This document shows, piece after piece, positions 53,160 through 62,400 of a stretch of 64,000 bases of DNA. Numbering within the stretch: position 1 is the stretch's first letter; the number at the start of each line of letters is the position of its first letter. The notes beneath the pieces are model-generated. The model saw nothing but the letters and a program-made list of their open reading frames with translations. It was not told where the DNA came from and made no database searches. The stretch is from CAYUMU01 sp964445985 (GTDB lineage Bacteria > Planctomycetota > Planctomycetia > Pirellulales > S012-138), in NCBI GenBank assembly GCA_964445985.1, contig CAYUMU010000004.1, positions 1 to 64,000 of the forward strand, in the 5' to 3' direction. A program made the position numbers and the translations under genes.

Positions 53160-55166
53160 ATGGCACGTTCCCTTGGTTGCATCGTCCGGCAGTGGAAACT
53201 GGTCATCATGGCCGGCTTTCTTCTAACAATAGCGTCATGCGGAATGGCGCAAGAGCCGGCCTCGCCCTCGACGCCAGACCCTGCCGCCGCGGCGACGGAA
53301 GCGTCCGCTTCTGCTGAAGACGCCGATAGGCCAAGCCAGACGATCGGCCCAGAGCTTTCGAAGGCTGAAGCGAAGATCGCCAAGGCGCTCGATACGCCGA
53401 CGCCGCTGGAATTTTTCGAAACGCCGCTGACCGACATCGCGGCTTTTCTTGCTGAATATCACGATATTGCCGTGCGCTTCGATGAGCGCGCTTTGGAAGA
53501 CGCCGGGATTGCGTTAGATATGCCGATCACCTTCCAGGTGGACAAGATCAAGCTCCGCAACGCTCTGAAATTGATGCTCGGCAAGAAAGACCTGGGCGTG
53601 CATATCCGCCATGAAGCGCTGTTCATTACCACCTATGACTACTTACGCAACGAGGTCAGCACTCAGGTCTATTCCATTTACGATCTGCTGGGCCAAGACC
53701 GTGACGGCGAAGGCGAAGCCTGGGTGGATATTATCGTCTCTACCGTCTCTCCCGATAGCTGGGACGAACAGGGCGGCCCCGGCGCCATCGCATCCTATCG
53801 CGGCCGGTTGGTCGTGACGCAAACCGACGAAGTGCACTCCCAACTGCAATCGCTGCTCTCGGGCATGAGAAAATACCACCTGGCCGCCAAGGCAGCGCCC
53901 GGCAAACCGCTGCCCACCGTCATTGAATGCGAGGACGGCGGCCGCGGTCTGGAAGCCTGGAACGCCATCTTGGCCAAGGAACTGAATCTGGAGTTTGTGG
54001 ATACGCCGCTGTCGGACGTGATCCTGTTTCTTTCGGACAAGTTGGGCGTGCCTGTCAAGCTCGACGAGCGAGCGCTGGAAGACAGCGCGATCCCCTTTGA
54101 TCTGCCAATTACCTACAGCCAACAAGGCGTTTCGCTACGGGCTGCCCTCGCCGTGATGCTGGCGAAACACGATCTCAATTGGGTGATTTCAAACGAGGTC
54201 TTATTGATCACCACAAATGACGTGGCGTGCGAGGAAGTATTCACGCGAATCTATCCCGTGGCCGATTTGGTTCGCACGAGCGATGGCACGCTTGACTCCT
54301 GGCAATTGATGGAAGTGCTGCAATCGACGGTTATGCCCGCGTCGTGGGCCGACCAAGGGGGACCCGGCGCGGCGACTCCGAGTCCCAATGAAGACGTGTT
54401 GTTCATTACTCAGACGGTGGCAGCGCACGACGAAGTTAGCGCCGTGCTGGTCAAGCTCCGCCGGGCCGCGCCCCAGGAGGCGGCCGGAGCCGAAGGCTCA
54501 CCGAAGCCCAACCAAGGGCCGGCCGAAACACCTGACCATTCGCGGCGGTTGAAGGTGTTTGACCTTTACGAGAGCGTGGACGTCGAGCCGCTGGCCGAGA
54601 TGGCTCGCGAGATGTTTGAGCCGGACAACTGGCCGGCGCCCGAAGGCAGCGAAGTGCGCAAAGCTGTGGTGGCGGGCGTGCCTGGCAGAATAGTCGTGCG
54701 GCATGAGCAGGCATTCATCGATTTGATCGCCGATTATCTGGAGCAAAACGAGGGGTTGGCGAGCAGTACCAGGTCGAGACAATTCGACCCGCTCTACGGC
54801 TGGCCCACGCACACGCCGGTGTTTGCGCTGGGTGAGCATTCGCAACTCACGGTGCGGTGTTACCGCCTGCCTGCCTATTGGCCAGAGCCCCAGGTGGGCA
54901 GCGCCGAGGTTGGGCTTGAGGAGAAGGCAAAGCCTCCCACGGAGCCGAAGTCCCTGCCCCGCGATGGCAAGCAGTACGAGCCTCTGGTGCGCGAACTGGT
55001 GCTGCCAGGCTCGTGGGGCGAGGCCGGCCCTGGCCGGGTGCATGGTTTGCCTGGCCTGTTGATCGTGCGGCACACGCCGGAGGGCCAACGAGAAGTGGCG
55101 AAGTTGCTGAAAAGGCTGATGAGCCCACACACGCCCGCGGGGGTGCATGGGCAAAACTACTTCTAA
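53160..55166 (+). CDS. array protein 4: exported secretin N-domain-like protein, four-module form
   Basis: A 668-residue exported paralogue with a short signal ending near residue 30 (SCGMA, then QEP). It has two STN-like plus N1-like units (FFETPLTDIAAFLAEYHDIA; RALEDSAIPFDLPITYSQQG), a PNQGPAETPDHSR linker and two C-terminal N1-like modules (LAEMAREMFEPDNWPAPEGS and LVRELVLPGSWGEAGPGRVH). It ends in Asn-Tyr-Phe. The leader TTGGAACAGGAGAAGTAGC before the ATG is the array consensus. No transmembrane barrel, enzyme motif or metal site is recognised. Family membership is certain from the paralogues; structural assignment is inferred. Confidence 0.78.
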   Translation: MARSLGCIVRQWKLVIMAGFLLTIASCGMAQEPASPSTPDPAAAATEASASAEDADRPSQTIGPELSKAEAKIAKALDTPTPLEFFETPLTDIAAFLAEYHDIAVRFDERALEDAGIALDMPITFQVDKIKLRNALKLMLGKKDLGVHIRHEALFITTYDYLRNEVSTQVYSIYDLLGQDRDGEGEAWVDIIVSTVSPDSWDEQGGPGAIASYRGRLVVTQTDEVHSQLQSLLSGMRKYHLAAKAAPGKPLPTVIECEDGGRGLEAWNAILAKELNLEFVDTPLSDVILFLSDKLGVPVKLDERALEDSAIPFDLPITYSQQGVSLRAALAVMLAKHDLNWVISNEVLLITTNDVACEEVFTRIYPVADLVRTSDGTLDSWQLMEVLQSTVMPASWADQGGPGAATPSPNEDVLFITQTVAAHDEVSAVLVKLRRAAPQEAAGAEGSPKPNQGPAETPDHSRRLKVFDLYESVDVEPLAEMAREMFEPDNWPAPEGSEVRKAVVAGVPGRIVVRHEQAFIDLIADYLEQNEGLASSTRSRQFDPLYGWPTHTPVFALGEHSQLTVRCYRLPAYWPEPQVGSAEVGLEEKAKPPTEPKSLPRDGKQYEPLVRELVLPGSWGEAGPGRVHGLPGLLIVRHTPEGQREVAKLLKRLMSPHTPAGVHGQNYF

Positions 55167-55230
55167 CCCCCGAGCGATTTTAGCGGAAAGCTTTCCCTGA
55201 GCGGGAATCTCTTGGAACAGGAGAATAGGT

Positions 55231-57144
55231 ATGGCACGTTTACATCGTCGCACGGTGCGCGGCATCGCTCGGTGGTTGATGTTGGCGATCGGATTTCTTC
55301 TGACACCTGTTTCCTCTGGCCTGGCGCAAGAGCCGGCGCCCGCCACGCAGCTTTCCAAGGCCGAGGCCAAGATTCAGGAAGCGCTCGATTCGCGTACCGA
55401 GATGGACTTCGTCGAAACCCCGCTGAAAGACGTGGCGACCTTCCTAGCTCAGTTGCACAACATTCCGGTGCAACTCGATACCCGGGCTTTGGAAGACGCG
55501 GCGATTCCGTCAGATTTGCCCATCACCTTCAAGGTGAGTGGGGTCAAATTGCGCAGCGCACTCAAGTTGATGTTGGCCAAACACGACTTGGGTTTCCATT
55601 ACCGGCACGAGGCCCTGGTCATCACCACGGCCGACGTCTCGGAAAACGACGTGATCACGCGGGTGTATCCCATCCATGATCTGCTGGGCGAGGACCCCGA
55701 CGGCGACAGCGAAACTTGGGTGCGAATTATTCAGTCCATGATCAAGCCCGACTCCTGGGGCAATAACGGTGGGCCGGGCGGCATCGCGGCCTTCCGGGGC
55801 CGGCTGGTGGTGGTTCACACGGAAGAGATGCAACGCTCGGTCCAAATGCTCCTGGAGGCGATGCGACGATACCAGCAAGCCGCGAAGGCAGAGCCGCCCC
55901 AGCCGTTGCCCACCGCCATCTATCTGGACGATGGGGGACGGACACGGGAAGCCTGGAATGCCATCTTCGCCAAGGAGCTAGCTCTCGACTTCGTCGCCAC
56001 GCCGCTCTCCGACGTCGCGAAGTTTCTTTCCCAGGCGGTGGGCGTGCCCTTCGTGCTCGACGAGAGGGCACTGGAAGACAGTGCCATCCCTCTCGATCTG
56101 CCGATCTCTTACCAGCAGCGCGGCGTTTCGCTGCGGGCGGCCTTGGGGGCGATGCTGTTAAAGCACGATCTCGATTGGGTGCTGAGGGATGGAGTCGTGC
56201 TCATCACCACGATCGATGCTGCCAACAATGAAGAGATTGCAGCCATTTATCCCGTGGCCGATTTGGTTCGCACGCAAGATGGAACGCTTGATCCTTGGGA
56301 GCTAGCCGATCTATTGCAGTCCATCGTTTCGCCTTGGTCGTGGCGAGTTGGGACTGGGCCGGGCGATGTGATGGAGAGTCCATGCAACGAGGTGCTGTTC
56401 GTTCCCCAAACGAGGGCCGTGCATGAGGAAATTGAAGATCTCTTGATCAAGCTCCGCCAGGCCGCGCCGCCCAACGGAGAGCAGGGTTCGCTCGAAAAGA
56501 AGTTAGAAGACAAGCCCGATCATTCGCGGAACTTGAAGGTGTTTGAATTGTATGAAGGCGTAAACGCCGCGTTGGTGGCAGCCATTGCCCGCGACATGTT
56601 TGAGCCTCAGCGCTGGCCGGCGCCGGAGGGCGAGGAAGCGGCGAGCCCCCTGGTGTCGGGCGTGCCTGGCCGGGTGGTGGTGCGGCACGAGAAGGCGTTT
56701 ATCGACCTGGTCGAGGATTTTATGGCACAAGCTGAAGTCGCCGGGGGGACCAACAGGCGGTCCACTGATCGCGTCTATTTTTGGCCGCTTGGGTCGCCCG
56801 TCTTCCGCTTGGGGAACTCGCCTGAACTAACGGTGCGTTGCTATCGGTTGTCGGCCGTTTGGCAAAACGACCCATTCGGCAACGCTGCCCCCTCGGGCGG
56901 GCAAGGCAGCAAAGATGTTCCACTCGAGCCGGCCCGCGATGGCAAGCAGTATGAAGCCTTGCTGCGCGAGGTGGTGCTACCTGATACCTGGGGTGAAACT
57001 GGTCCTGGCCGGGTGCGAGGGTTGCCCGGATTGCTGATCGTACGGCACACGCCGGAGGGTCAGCAAGAGGTGGTGAAGCTGCTGAAAAAGTTGATTTCAC
57101 CCGAGGTGATTCGTTTTCCGCATCCGCCGATGATTGGCTTTTGA
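55231..57144 (+). CDS. array protein 5: exported secretin N-domain-like protein, four-module form
   Basis: A 637-residue exported paralogue, the most compact four-module member. The signal ends near residue 32 (SSGLA, then QEP) with no Cys, which argues against lipidation of the family. The linker before the first STN-like domain is only a few residues. Signatures are FVETPLKDVATFLAQLHNIP, RALEDAAIPSDLPITFKVSG, RALEDSAIPLDLPISYQQRG, then IARDMFEPQRWPAPEGEEAA and LLREVVLPDTWGETGPGRVR. It ends with Phe. Only 64 bases separate it from array gene 4, with no palindrome, so these two may be cotranscribed, unlike genes 1-4. Confidence 0.78.
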   Translation: MARLHRRTVRGIARWLMLAIGFLLTPVSSGLAQEPAPATQLSKAEAKIQEALDSRTEMDFVETPLKDVATFLAQLHNIPVQLDTRALEDAAIPSDLPITFKVSGVKLRSALKLMLAKHDLGFHYRHEALVITTADVSENDVITRVYPIHDLLGEDPDGDSETWVRIIQSMIKPDSWGNNGGPGGIAAFRGRLVVVHTEEMQRSVQMLLEAMRRYQQAAKAEPPQPLPTAIYLDDGGRTREAWNAIFAKELALDFVATPLSDVAKFLSQAVGVPFVLDERALEDSAIPLDLPISYQQRGVSLRAALGAMLLKHDLDWVLRDGVVLITTIDAANNEEIAAIYPVADLVRTQDGTLDPWELADLLQSIVSPWSWRVGTGPGDVMESPCNEVLFVPQTRAVHEEIEDLLIKLRQAAPPNGEQGSLEKKLEDKPDHSRNLKVFELYEGVNAALVAAIARDMFEPQRWPAPEGEEAASPLVSGVPGRVVVRHEKAFIDLVEDFMAQAEVAGGTNRRSTDRVYFWPLGSPVFRLGNSPELTVRCYRLSAVWQNDPFGNAAPSGGQGSKDVPLEPARDGKQYEALLREVVLPDTWGETGPGRVRGLPGLLIVRHTPEGQQEVVKLLKKLISPEVIRFPHPPMIGF

Positions 57145-57149
57145 AAAGC

Positions 57150-57374
57150 CTATCGCCGCTTCAATAGCCGCGTCAGCAGGCGTTCATCCACTCGCCCTCG
57201 GAAGCGTTCTTTGCCGTCGATCACCACGACCGGCACGCACTCGTTGAAGCGAGTCCGCAGGGTTTCGTCTTCGTCAATATCCACCAGCTCGGGCTGCAAG
57301 CCGTGGCGGCGCAGCAGGGCCTCGGCATCGTCGCACAGGCAGCAACCTTGGCGGGTGTAGAGGAGGCAAGACAT
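57150..57374 (-). CDS. glutaredoxin-like thiol-disulfide protein
   Basis: A 74-residue cytoplasmic protein of the small glutaredoxin/DUF836 type. The redox motif is YTRQGCCLCDDAEALLRR (CxxC), followed by ELVDIDEDETLRTRF, the cis-Pro loop VPVVVIDGKERFRG and a basic C-terminal helix. No signal peptide is seen. It is convergent with array gene 5, five bases from its end, so the two share a terminator region. Its substrate is unknown. Confidence 0.85.
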   Translation of the reverse strand: MSCLLYTRQGCCLCDDAEALLRRHGLQPELVDIDEDETLRTRFNECVPVVVIDGKERFRGRVDERLLTRLLKRR

Positions 57375-57382
57375 GGGGGGAG

Positions 57383-57473
57383 AGTTGCTGGTGGCTGGTT
57401 GCTAGTAGCTGGTGAAGAGTAAAAAGTGGCTGGTAATTAAATTAGTATCTACTGGTGATTGGTGGCCGGTGGT
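57383..57473. repeat. heptamer tandem repeat, locus 2
   Basis: About thirteen seven-base units run from AGTTGCT through GGTGGCT, GGTTGCT, AGTAGCT, GGTGAAG, AGTAAAA, AGTGGCT and GGTAATT, becoming degenerate to the right. Inverted-orientation units (CTACCAG, CCACTAG-like) follow near 57509-57528. The 149-base gap 57375-57523 contains nothing else. Confidence 0.55.
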
Positions 57474-57523
57474 AGCAAATGTTGCTTCACGCTTGCATGC
57501 TTCCACTAGCTACCAGCCACCCT

Positions 57524-59020
57524 TCAGGCAAGCATCTTCTTTACCACTTCGCCCGCCACGTCGGTCAGGCGGAAGGGGCGGCCTTGGAAGCGGTAGGTCA
57601 GCCGCAAGTGGTCGAGGCCCAGCAGGTGCAAGATGGTGGCTTGCACGTCGTGAACGTGAACGCGGTCTTCGATCGTGTTGTAGCCGATTTCGTCGGTCTG
57701 GCCGATGGTTATGCCCGGCTTGATGCCGCCGCCGGCAAACCACATGGTGGCGGCGTCGATATGGTGGTCGCGGCCGATCAGATCGCGGGGCTCGCCCATG
57801 GGGGTGCGGCCAAACTCGCCGCCCCACACAATCAGGGTTTCATCGAGCAGGCCGCGTTGCTTGAGGTCGCGAATCAGGGCCGCGCAGGGTTGATCGATTT
57901 CGCCGCAACGCTGGTCGAGTGGTTCGCCCAGGTTGGTGCCGATGTTGCCGTGGTGGTCCCAGTCGGTGTGGTAAAGCTGCACGAACCGCACGCCCCGTTC
58001 GACGAGCCGCCTGGCTAGCAGGCAGTTGTTGGCGAATGAGGTTTTGCCAGGCACGGCGCCGTAGGCGGCGAGGGTGTCGGCCGTTTCATCGCCGATTTGC
58101 ATCAGCTCGGGGGCGCTGGACTGCATGCGGTAGGCCATTTCGTAGGCGGAAATCCGGGTATCGATTTCCGGATCGCCCACGGCTTGCCGGCGGGCCGCGT
58201 TGAGGTCGCCCACGGTCTCAAAGAAATCGCCTTGCCGCTCGTGACTGTAGCCAGCGGGGCTAGCGAGGTTGAGGATCGGTTCGGCCCCGCCGCGGAACGG
58301 CACGCCTTGATAGCTGGTGGGCAGGAAGCCGCTCCCCCACAGGGGAGAACCGCCGCGAGGACCGCGAGGACCGGATTGCAGCACCACAAACCCAGGCAGA
58401 TCGTTGCACTCGCTGCCAATGCCGTAGGTGAGCCAGGCCCCCAGGCTGGGGCGGAAACTGAACTGCGGCGAGCCGGTATTCACGAACAGCTTGGCCGGGC
58501 CGTGATTGAACACGTCGGTAGCAATGCTGCGCACAATGCACAGATCGTCGGCCACCGTGGCCAGATGGGGGAGGCATTCGCTAATTTGGGCGCCGCTTTC
58601 GCCATGCCTGGCAAACTTGCGGCGAGTGCCGAGCAACTTGGCGTCTTTACGAAGGAAGGCGAACCGCTTGCCTTGCACAAACGAGTCCGGCACAACCTGG
58701 CCATCGAGCTTTTGCAACTCGGGCTTGTAGTCGAACAGTTCCAACTGGCTGGGTCCGCCGGCCATGAACAAGAAGATGACCCGTTTGGCCTTGGCGGCAA
58801 AGTGGCCTGTCCGGGGCGAAAGCGGGTTGCTGTCGGCGGCCACGGAGGCCGAGTTGTTCTTGGCGGCCTGAGCGGCGAGAGGGCTCAGCGTCGAACCCAG
58901 CAGGCCGGCCATCGCTAGTTTACCCAGGCCCAATTGGCAATCTTGGAAGAAGTGCCGGCGGGTGATGGCTTGGAGTTGCTGCTCTTGCATTGCCAGCAGA
59001 TCCGATTGCTGTCGAGTCAT
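57524..59020 (-). CDS. DUF1501 protein, second copy
   Basis: A 498-residue DUF1501 protein. The N-terminus has a twin-arginine-type signal (ITRRHFFQDCQLGLGKLAMA). Family segments are VIFLFMAGGPSQLELFDYKP, SECLPHLATVADDLCIVRSI, LYHTDWDHHGNIGTNLGEPL, VWGGEFGRTPMGEPRDLIGR and HDVQATILHLLGLDH. ATG 59020 is chosen over the open frame to 59089. Unlike the copy at 1439-2728, no DUF1549/1553 gene lies upstream on the same strand within the window: the next gene is the divergent BamA-like one. Enzymatic activity is not known. Confidence 0.9.
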   Translation of the reverse strand: MTRQQSDLLAMQEQQLQAITRRHFFQDCQLGLGKLAMAGLLGSTLSPLAAQAAKNNSASVAADSNPLSPRTGHFAAKAKRVIFLFMAGGPSQLELFDYKPELQKLDGQVVPDSFVQGKRFAFLRKDAKLLGTRRKFARHGESGAQISECLPHLATVADDLCIVRSIATDVFNHGPAKLFVNTGSPQFSFRPSLGAWLTYGIGSECNDLPGFVVLQSGPRGPRGGSPLWGSGFLPTSYQGVPFRGGAEPILNLASPAGYSHERQGDFFETVGDLNAARRQAVGDPEIDTRISAYEMAYRMQSSAPELMQIGDETADTLAAYGAVPGKTSFANNCLLARRLVERGVRFVQLYHTDWDHHGNIGTNLGEPLDQRCGEIDQPCAALIRDLKQRGLLDETLIVWGGEFGRTPMGEPRDLIGRDHHIDAATMWFAGGGIKPGITIGQTDEIGYNTIEDRVHVHDVQATILHLLGLDHLRLTYRFQGRPFRLTDVAGEVVKKMLA

Positions 59021-59404
59021 GGCGAGCCACGGTAGGAGAAGGAGTTGTGGCAAGAACTTCGGGGTAGGAACCGGGAATCCGTCTCCCAAACATTCGCCCG
59101 GCAGCAGGCGGGATTGAGGAGACGCGACCCTGCCGCGCCTGATTCTATTCTAATCGGGCTTTGGCCGAATTGGCTACGGAAACTTCCGCGCAAAAGCATG
59201 GCGCCACAAGGCATGGTTGCGGCATAAACCGATGAGAACTCGCCTTGTTCGACTAGGGGGCTTCGAGTATCTGTACGCCGCTCGCGCGTTTCCCGCGTTC
59301 GGTGTGTCGTTGCACGCCGCGTGGAGAGCGGGCGAATGATTGGTTTTCGATCGCGAAGGCCGGCCCCCCTTTCCCTGTATCTTATCGCTTGCAAAACGAG
59401 CCCC
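59021..59404. other. 384-base divergent intergenic region
   Basis: Separates the DUF1501 and BamA-like genes. No gene and no clear promoter pair was identified. A GTG (59321) and an ATG (59336) in frame with bamA could extend its N-terminus. Confidence 0.4.
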
Positions 59405-62400
59405 ATGGCAGCCGTCTCAACGTACGTCCGCTGTTGCTCCCACGTTGGCCTGGCGCTGGCGGCGCTTTGGCTGTCGGGGTCGGCCGTTTATGCCCAATTG
59501 CTGCCGGAGATGCTGCCGCCGCCGCGCACCGCGGAAGAGTTGCCGCCGCTGGGGGCGAACCCATCGGCGCCGGTTTTCCCCGGAGGGCACGTGCTGCCGG
59601 GCACGGCCGGCACCAAACCTTTACCGGCGGAACTCCAGCCCAATGCCACCGGTGAACTGCCAGCGCCGCCCCCGATTGAAGGTCCGCGGGTGCAGCGGGT
59701 CGACCCTCATGGCCAAACCGTGGTCGATGTGCGCGTGGCCGGCAACACGGCGATCCCCACGAACCGTGTCGCCTCGCAAATCAAAACCCGCCCTGGCCGC
59801 ATGTTCGATGCCAGCGTGGTTCGCGACGATATTCGCGCGTTGAACCGCACGCGGTGGTTCATTTTCGTGGAATCGGAGTTCGTGCAAGCTCCCAACGGCG
59901 TGGTGGTGGTATACCGGGTGGTGGAGCGGTCGCGATTGGAATACATCAAAATCCTGGGCAACACGGCCGCGCGGCGTAAAACCCTGGAGAAGAAGGCCGG
60001 GCTCAAGGTCGGCGATCCGCTCGACCCCTACAGCATTGAACGCGGCAAGGAAGCCATTGCGGAGTTCTACCGCGAGCATGGTTTCAATCGCGTGCGCGTG
60101 GAAGTGCTGGAAGGCAGCCGCCGCGACGACAAAGGCGCCGTCTACCTGATCGACGAGGGCAAGAAACAGACGATTGAGAAGGTGCAGTTCGAGGGCAATA
60201 CCATCGCCACCGACGCCCGGCTGCGCACCCAAATTCAGTCCAAGAAGCCGTTCCTCGGCATTTTCGGAGGGCACGTGGACCGCGAGAAGATCGATGGCGA
60301 CATCGAACGGCTCACGGCCTATTACCGCAGCCTGGGCTTCTTCCAAGCCAGGGTCGGCGTGGAGCCCGAATTTAACGAAGACCTCGATGAGTTAACGCTC
60401 ACCTTCGTGATTCACGAAGGCATGCGCTATAAGGTTCGTAATGTTTCGGTGGTCGGCGTTACCAAGTTCCGCACCGAGGAACTGAACGACGAGATGAAAC
60501 TGCGAACGGAGGACTATTTCGACCAACCCAAGATGAACGCCGACGTGGATAAGCTGAAAGAAATCTACGGCGCGGTGGGGTACATTTTCGCGGACGTGCA
60601 AGCCGAGCCGAGGTTCTTGGAAGAGCCCGGCACGATTGACCTGGTTTACTCCATCAAGGAAGGCGATCGCTACCGCGTGGGTCGGATCGACGTGCAGATC
60701 AAAGGCGATAATCCGCACACGCGAGTGCGAACCGTGCTGAATCGCATCGATCTGCGGCCTGGCGACATTGTGGATATTCGCAAGCTTCGCGACAGCGAAC
60801 GCCGCCTGCGGGCTTCCGGTTTGTTCCGCAATGAACCCCACATGGGCGCTGCGCCAAGAATTCTGGTGCAGCCGGCCGAGATGGAAACCGGCGAAGAGTT
60901 GCTCGGCCAGAATGGCGGCGCGGTTCGCGGACAAAGCCCCGATGGCCTGGGCGCGCACGCGGTGCAAAAGCCCGCGGTGGTGGTGATCTCGGGCGAGTTA
61001 AGACCCGAGGATGCGGTAGCCGTGCCGCCCCAACCGGGCATGGTTTCCAACGCGTGGTCCCATCAGCCCGCGGCAGGTTCCATGGCGATGCCGCAAGGCG
61101 TGGCGCCAATCGCTACCGCCCCCCCAGCCCCCAGCCCCCAGCCACTAGCCCCCGTAGCGTTCCCGCCAGGTGCGGCGCCAATTGCTGTCCGGCCGGGTTT
61201 GCCTTGGCAGCGAGTGCCGGTCGCGGTTCCTCCGGCGGCGCCGAGAATGGCAGCGCCAGGAGTTCCGCAACAGGGCGTGCCGATGCCTCAAGGTCACCAG
61301 CCTCCGGGGTATGCACCCCAAGGCTACGACACCGCAGGATACCAACCGAACCCATCGCAACCGCCGGCGCCGGTCATGGTGAACGGCCAGCCCCACCCTT
61401 GGCCCAACGCTGCCGCCATGCAGAATGCGGGCTTCTCGGGGAACGCGGGCGGTGTGCAGCAGGCGGGCGGTATTCAGGTGAACGGCGCACCAGCGGGTAA
61501 TGTGTCGGCCGACGGTGGAGTGTACGACCCGCGGACCATGCCAGCGATACCTTACAACGCGGCGCCAACGGCCAATTCCCGGCAACCTTCGCCGTGGTCT
61601 CGCCCGACGGAAGCCCAACCCACGCCGGCCCCGACAACGGTGCGATATCAATCGCCCGACGCGGCGCCATCGGGCTGGAGCAGCCCGGCAAACAATTACG
61701 GCGGCGGCGCCCGCTATGCGGAAACAGGAGCGGCACAGGAGTATCAACCGGGTAGTCGCAACGCCAACCCCAACCCGACTCGACCACCGCAAACCAATTT
61801 GCAAGCTTCACCGCGGGTAGCCCAGGGCGGCGGCGCGATACCTCCTCCGCCCATTCAAGGGAATCCGGGGCCGAGTCCGTTGCCGTCTCCGCCGGGCGGT
61901 TTGGCGGGTGATTCCGACCCGTTGGTTCCTCCGGGAGGCTACATCAACCTCGACGAGCCTGACCGCGACGCGATCTTGATTCCGCAGGTGGAAGAAACGC
62001 AAACGGGACGCCTGAGCTTTGGCGTGGGCGTGAACTCCGAAGCCGGCGTGCTCGGCAACATTGTGCTCGACGAGCAGAATTTCGACATTACCCGCGTGCC
62101 CACCAGTTGGTCGCAGTTGGGAACGGGCACCGCGTTTCGCGGGGCCGGGCAGCGGTTGCGATTGGAAGCCGTGCCTGGCAACCAGGTGCAGCGGTATATG
62201 ATGACGTTCCGCGAACCCTACTTCTTGGATTCGCCGGTGAGCTTTGGCGTGAACGCATTCTACTTTGACCGGCTCTACGACGACTGGACGGAACAGCGGC
62301 TGGGCGGCAATGTGAGCCTGGGCTATCAGATTCGCCCCGACGTATCGGTGGGTTTGACGCTGCGGGCCGAAGACGTGAACATCAGCAACATCCCCTTCAA

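Noticed and set aside
47032..57144. The array as a pilus or type II secretion locus
   Set aside because: No ATPase, pseudopilin, inner-membrane platform or secretin barrel is encoded in or beside the array.
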